From positions 11,658 to 24,623 of the forward strand of contig MU603036.1 of assembly GCA_025201865.1 (NCBI GenBank): 12,966 nt of DNA, written 5' to 3'. This DNA comes from Ramicandelaber brevisporus. Its lineage: Eukaryota; Kickxellomycota; Ramicandelaberales; Ramicandelaberaceae. Under the pieces are notes generated by a model that was not told the DNA's origin, ran no database searches, and worked only from the letters and a program-made list of their open reading frames with translations. The position numbers and the translations under genes are program-made. Position 1 is the stretch's first letter; each line of letters begins with the position of its first letter. This document shows positions 10,103 to 12,966 of the stretch, in pieces.

Positions 10103-10354
10103 AGCAGTGCTAGCTCTGTGCTGGTTGATGCACCGCTGTTTCCAAATGAGCCAAACCGCGTGTTGATTGTGCATGGCGACCAAGATGAAAACGTGCAGAT
10201 TGAACACTCCATGAAATTGTCGGCTGAGCTGGTCAAGCTGGGCAAACCGCATACATTGCAGCCGTTCCATGGCGAGAGGCATGGTTTTAAGAGCCATGAG
10301 TCGAATATCCATTTGGACACGTTGATGCTCTATTGGCTGCAGAATTATCTTTAA
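10103..10354 (+). pseudogene. C-terminal fragment of a DPP8/9-like S9 dipeptidyl peptidase
   Basis: An open frame of about 84 codons ends at TAA 10352-10354 and matches the last part of the S9 prolyl-oligopeptidase catalytic domain. It reads FPNEPNRVLIVHGDQDENV, then GKPHTLQPFHGERHG, and ends LMLYWLQNYL. This agrees closely with the ends of DPP8/9-type peptidases (PNEPNR, HGxxDENV, ERH, final FLQEYL-like helix). The catalytic Asp (codon 10184-10186) and His (10280-10282) are present. The nucleophile Ser motif (GWSYGG), the rest of the hydrolase fold and the whole beta-propeller are missing. Upstream, the frame meets a stop at 10073-10075 and has no ATG, and the preceding 250 bases are the importin promoter. 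It cannot make an active enzyme. A spliced upstream exon is possible, but none was found in any frame. Confidence 0.85.
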
Positions 10355-10408
10355 GACTTAAATGTACTTTCTCATAATAACTCAACCTAAAAACAACAAA
10401 GAACAGAT

Positions 10409-10600
10409 TTAGTTAATAAATGTAATTTTTACTTTGGGATACAAGTCTCGCAACTTCTGTTGACTGCCAATATCAACCCTCCCAACTCGAATATGAGTCA
10501 CGTTTGGAAACAGCGACATCAGCACTTCGAGGGTGTTAGCTGGATATGGTACATAATGTTCTTGCTTTGCCCAGTTGCATAAAAATGAGTGGTAAACAAG
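10409..10600 (-). pseudogene. C-terminal fragment of a second F-box/LRR protein
   Basis: On the minus strand, an open frame of 63 codons runs from just after a TAG (10601-10603) to TAA at 10409-10411. Its last 45 residues read NTLEVLMSLFPNVTHIRVG, then QQKLRDLYPKVKITFIN. This matches in layout the end of the intact F-box/LRR protein next to it (VAAMIGLFPNLKKCTV, then PDQHPNLEFVF): a helix, LFPN, a beta strand, about 18 residues, P, a strand, stop. The only Met is inside the LRR, and there is no F-box or upstream LRR. It is read as the remaining tail of a truncated paralogue. Its stop lies only 54 bp from that of the plus-strand peptidase fragment, so the two are tail to tail. Confidence 0.72.
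10415..10420 (+). terminator. AATAAA behind the peptidase fragment
   Basis: AATAAA occurs about 60 bases past the fragment's stop codon, at the distance expected for a poly(A) signal of the parent peptidase gene. It overlaps the coding end of the opposing LRR fragment (Phe-Ile codons), so it may equally be chance. Confidence 0.4.
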
Positions 10601-10643
10601 CTAGATCGCAAAGAGTGAATGATTTAAAACAAAAAATACAATT

Positions 10644-10702
10644 TGAGCATGTCCGCATGGAAGCAGTTGATTCCAAAGAATCAACTGCTTCCGACATGCT
10701 CA
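10644..10702. repeat. Long perfect hairpin with a 5-nt bulge
   Basis: The inner arms GGAAGCAGTTGATTC (10659-10673) and GAATCAACTGCTTCC (10678-10692) are perfect 15-bp complements around a CAAA loop. The outer arms TGAGCATGTC (10644-10653) and GACATGCTCA (10693-10702) add 10 perfect pairs, and CGCAT (10654-10658) is bulged out on the left. That is 25 base pairs in 59 bases. It lies between the LRR fragment and the intact F-box/LRR gene, in the probable 3' flank of the latter. Confidence 0.95.
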
Positions 10703-10706
10703 GTGT

Positions 10707-10782
10707 TGTGCAGATATGTTAAAATCGGGGATTTTAACAGCGCTGTGAAACTGAAAGTTTCACATCCATAGGGATCTGCACA
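10707..10782. repeat. Nested T-shaped inverted repeat (outer stem with two hairpins)
   Basis: The outer arms TGTGCAGAT (10707-10715) and ATCTGCACA (10774-10782) enclose two perfect hairpins. The first is TGTTAAAATC/GATTTTAACA (10717-10726 and 10730-10739, loop GGG). The second is TGTGAAACT/AGTTTCACA (10744-10752 and 10756-10764, loop GAA). The right outer arm ends 1 bp from the stop codon of the F-box/LRR gene, so a transcript of that gene would carry the whole structure at the start of its 3' UTR. Confidence 0.92.
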
Positions 10783-10783
10783 T

Positions 10784-12301
10784 TTAATGAGTAGGATGGA
10801 AGACAAACTCGAGGTTAGGATGCTGATCTGGGAGCACCTTGCGAGCCTTATATTCATCATCTATAACTGTACACTTCTTCAAGTTCGGGAAGAGACCAAT
10901 CATGGCTGCCACGCTATCGCTGTTAAAACTCTTCTCGGCAGACTCGATGTGAAGAGCGCGCACACTCGGATTCACTTGGCCACTCAGCGTCTTCAGATCG
11001 TCCATTGACACGCCACAGCCATGCAGCTCAATCGACTCGAGATTCGGTGCTCCATTAACGATAAATTGAAGAAGCGGGAGTTGTATTATTGGTCCATCGC
11101 CTCGAGCCCAATAATGCTGGAATTCCAATGTTTTGAGACTGGTATGCTGCAGCTGTGGGACTTGAGCGGCATCGTAGCTAAACTGAATGGAGTCTCCAAA
11201 CGATAGGTACTCCAAATGAGGCAGAAGTGAGGCAATTGTCGCAGCATCCAAGTTGAAGGAGCAATCTGAAATATCAAGGTGCTCCAGGTTCGGCATACAA
11301 GCTGCAGCCGCCTCGAAATCCAAATCATCTGAGCAGCCAGAGAGCACTAAATCCGTCAAGTTTGACCACATGTCGCTGTTCAAGAGGCTGGAAATCCAGT
11401 GCTGATCGTCATCCATCGTGGTGTAAAGCTGCAGTTTCTTCAGTGCGGGCAGACGCTGTGGAGTGATGGTGTTTGGGCCACAGCTGTAATCCTCGAGACT
11501 CAAGCCATCCATCTGCAGGGATTCAAGACGAGGGAATATCACACTGGTATCGCTGCCAAATATAGAATCGAGCACTTTGGCACTTGAGAAAGCTATCCTT
11601 TTAAGCAGGAGCGCAAGCTTCGGCAGATGAGGCAGCGTGGTAAACGGGCCGGATGTGGACATGATCATAAGTGAGAGAGAGTCGAATGCTGTATCATCTG
11701 CCAACCCAAGCATCTCGTCCAACATGAGCATGTCGTCTTCGCTCGTGACACACATATCCCACTCGACCTCCACAGGCTGTCCATTTCGCTTGAGGCGCTG
11801 GGCCAGCTCCACTCCCTTCTTGATACCATCGCGAGTCCACTTGCCGTGCTCCAGTGTTAAGCGCAGCTGACGCAAATGTGGCAGCTCGACGTGCTCGAAA
11901 AGTAGGTGTGAGTGATCACCGAGATATATATCAAGCTCAACGAGATTGGGCATCGAGATGGCAGGCAGCATGTCAGCCTCATTCAAGCCAACGAGAGCAG
12001 TGCGCACCAAATGACCGTACTTCTTCCAGGCCGATTTCGGAATGAGACGGGCACTCAAGTCTCCGAGATAGACGTACGACCAGACCACGCCAGAAAAGAC
12101 GTTATGGAACAGGCTGTTCACGGTGAGCACCTTGGCAGCCTCCGAGTGCGTAAAGTACGACGCGGTTTCCTCGAGCAGCTCCAGAGGCAGAAGAAAGAGC
12201 TTCCCGTCAGCGGTTGCCACAGACTTGTTCTCAGAGCGGAGGTGGCTGGCGAGCGAATACCAGCTGCTGCAGCCTTTGGGTTTGAGAGTATCGAGGAGCA
12301 T
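10784..12301 (-). CDS. F-box and leucine-rich-repeat protein
   Basis: 505 residues from the ATG at 12301. An F-box-like motif lies at about 36-80 (LFLLPLELLEETASYF, then AAKVLTVNSLFHNVF and VVWSYVYL): an LP start, hydrophobic helix pattern and the closing Trp-x-x-V. From about residue 120 to the end come irregular leucine-rich repeats (MPNLVELDIYL, LPALKKLQLY, MPNLEHLDISDC, APNLESIELHGC, LFPNLKKCTV). Such proteins join Skp1-cullin ubiquitin ligases through the F-box and choose substrates with the LRRs; the substrate here is unknown. The open frame extends 49 codons upstream to a GTG, but that stretch is CT-rich leader, so ATG 12301 is taken as the start. No canonical poly(A) signal follows; the hairpin cluster lies there instead. 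A truncated relative lies just downstream, which fits a tandemly expanding family. Confidence 0.82.
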   Translation of the reverse strand: MLLDTLKPKGCSSWYSLASHLRSENKSVATADGKLFLLPLELLEETASYFTHSEAAKVLTVNSLFHNVFSGVVWSYVYLGDLSARLIPKSAWKKYGHLVRTALVGLNEADMLPAISMPNLVELDIYLGDHSHLLFEHVELPHLRQLRLTLEHGKWTRDGIKKGVELAQRLKRNGQPVEVEWDMCVTSEDDMLMLDEMLGLADDTAFDSLSLMIMSTSGPFTTLPHLPKLALLLKRIAFSSAKVLDSIFGSDTSVIFPRLESLQMDGLSLEDYSCGPNTITPQRLPALKKLQLYTTMDDDQHWISSLLNSDMWSNLTDLVLSGCSDDLDFEAAAACMPNLEHLDISDCSFNLDAATIASLLPHLEYLSFGDSIQFSYDAAQVPQLQHTSLKTLEFQHYWARGDGPIIQLPLLQFIVNGAPNLESIELHGCGVSMDDLKTLSGQVNPSVRALHIESAEKSFNSDSVAAMIGLFPNLKKCTVIDDEYKARKVLPDQHPNLEFVFHPTH

Positions 12302-12880
12302 TGTTGTCAGAGTGCGCGCTTCAAGTGTCTGGAAGTGGGGTGTGAGGCGGGGAGGGAAAGAAAGAAAGGTCAAGTGATAGAAGAGCGAACGACAGTTTTT
12401 AGTTCTGTTATAGGCTCGTGGAGACTGACTGTGGAGCTCGCTATTCACAAAAATATTTGATCAAGCCACACTTCTTCTTTCGGAGTAGAAACGGCGGCTT
12501 GGTTGGTCGGTCCTGTTCTGTATACCTCTTTTGATGAATGGGGGAACAGACACGGCAGACCGCGTTGGAAAAAATTTCGGATCGTATTCTCGGACGATAG
12601 CCGCCAACGTCATAGAGTTTTCGAATTATTGGTGGCTTGGCAGGCGACTTCTCTCAATGGCCTGGGAACAGGAACGGATTTAAAGCGACTAATGAAGTCG
12701 AAAGGGACCAAAAATTTACAAGCACGGAAGGTGAGAGGAGAGACAAGCAATTAATGTAGGCGGGTTGTATCCATGCATCAATAAGCAATCAACACCAATC
12801 AGCTCCAACCATCGGATGCATATGATGTAAATATGGCAACACATCCGATCTTTTAGATAATCATCCTGGTGTACAGCTCA
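12302..12880. promoter_or_regulatory. 5' flank of the F-box/LRR gene and intergenic DNA
   Basis: On the coding strand, the bases before the ATG at 12301 are CT-rich (about 12340-12370). No clear TATA box was identified. On the plus strand, a 49-codon ATG frame at 12534-12683 and an overlapping 83-codon frame starting with TTG at 12503 show no recognisable family. A short inverted repeat, ATCGGATG (12811-12818) and CATCCGAT (12842-12849), lies farther right. Nothing else is supported. Confidence 0.5.
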
Positions 12881-12966
12881 TTAGAACCACAGAGAGCCTC
12901 TCTTGCCAATAGTGGTGATACCATCACGATTAGTGGAGTTTGAAAGATCATCACCTTTTTGATCAC
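12881..12966 (-). CDS. Possible C-terminal end of a gene entering from the right
   Basis: On the minus strand, one frame is open from the window edge to TAA at 12881-12883. It reads a hydrophilic, protein-like end (DGITTIGKRGSLWF before the stop). A second minus frame is also open for about 37 codons and ends farther left. With only 28 codons neither can be assigned, and no poly(A) hexamer was seen below the stop. Same-strand orientation fits the other genes. The product is unknown. Confidence 0.25.
   Translation of the reverse strand, partial: DQKGDDLSNSTNRDGITTIGKRGSLWF

Noticed and set aside
10644-10782. Hairpin cluster as an intact transposable element
   Set aside because: No target-site duplication, no matching terminal inverted repeats at the two outer ends, and no transposase were found. 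It is recorded as structure only.
12302-12448. N-terminal extension of the F-box/LRR protein by 49 residues
   Set aside because: It would start with GTG in a eukaryotic gene and translate a CT-rich leader. The ATG at 12301 precedes a normal F-box spacing.
12534-12683. 49-codon plus-strand ATG frame, and an overlapping 83-codon frame at 12503-12754 with a GTGAG donor-like site near 12730
   Set aside because: Both frames are open over the same DNA, neither gives a known family, and the longer one starts with TTG. Transcript evidence would be needed to reconsider an upstream exon.

Overview
The window looks like nuclear DNA of an early-diverging filamentous fungus. It encodes a PX-PH-RhoGAP protein of the Bem3 type, an importin-7/8 (Nmd5/Sxm1) karyopherin and an F-box/leucine-rich-repeat protein. 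All three are long uninterrupted reading frames with no visible introns. The F-box/LRR style (F-box near the N-terminus, weak LRRs, a final 'LFPN' repeat) and the low-complexity Gln/His/Asn/Gly tracts in a signalling protein would suit Kickxellomycotina (Zoopagomycota). That placement is a guess from family style and was not tested.

Layout. All three intact genes lie on the minus strand. Positions 1-858 are 3' flank of the RhoGAP gene plus purine-rich, microsatellite-rich DNA, possibly the 5' region of another minus-strand gene whose ATG may lie at 18-20. Positions 859-6021 are the PX-PH-RhoGAP gene. Positions 6022-6650 are its repeat-rich 5' region and then the importin 3' end, with a poly(A) signal. 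Positions 6651-9827 are the importin. Positions 9828-10080 are its promoter region. Positions 10080-10610 hold two broken genes tail to tail: the C-terminal end of a DPP8/9-like S9 peptidase on the plus strand, and the C-terminal end of a second F-box/LRR protein on the minus strand. Positions 10644-10782 are a dense cluster of perfect inverted repeats ending 1 bp from the stop codon of the intact F-box/LRR gene at 10784-12301. Positions 12302-12966 are its 5' flank, with a possible C-terminal end of a further minus-strand gene at the right edge.

The three intact genes do not form a pathway. One controls Rho-family GTPases (cell polarity), one carries cargo through nuclear pores, and one probably selects substrates for an SCF ubiquitin ligase. 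True ATGs lie at 6021, 9827 and 12301; the longer open frames continue upstream only through TTG or GTG codons and read through CT-rich leaders. I found no clear new biological system. The parts most worth a second look are the convergent-gene scar at 10080-10610 and the multi-hairpin structure at 10644-10782. No tRNA, rRNA, CRISPR array or intact transposon was recognised by eye.
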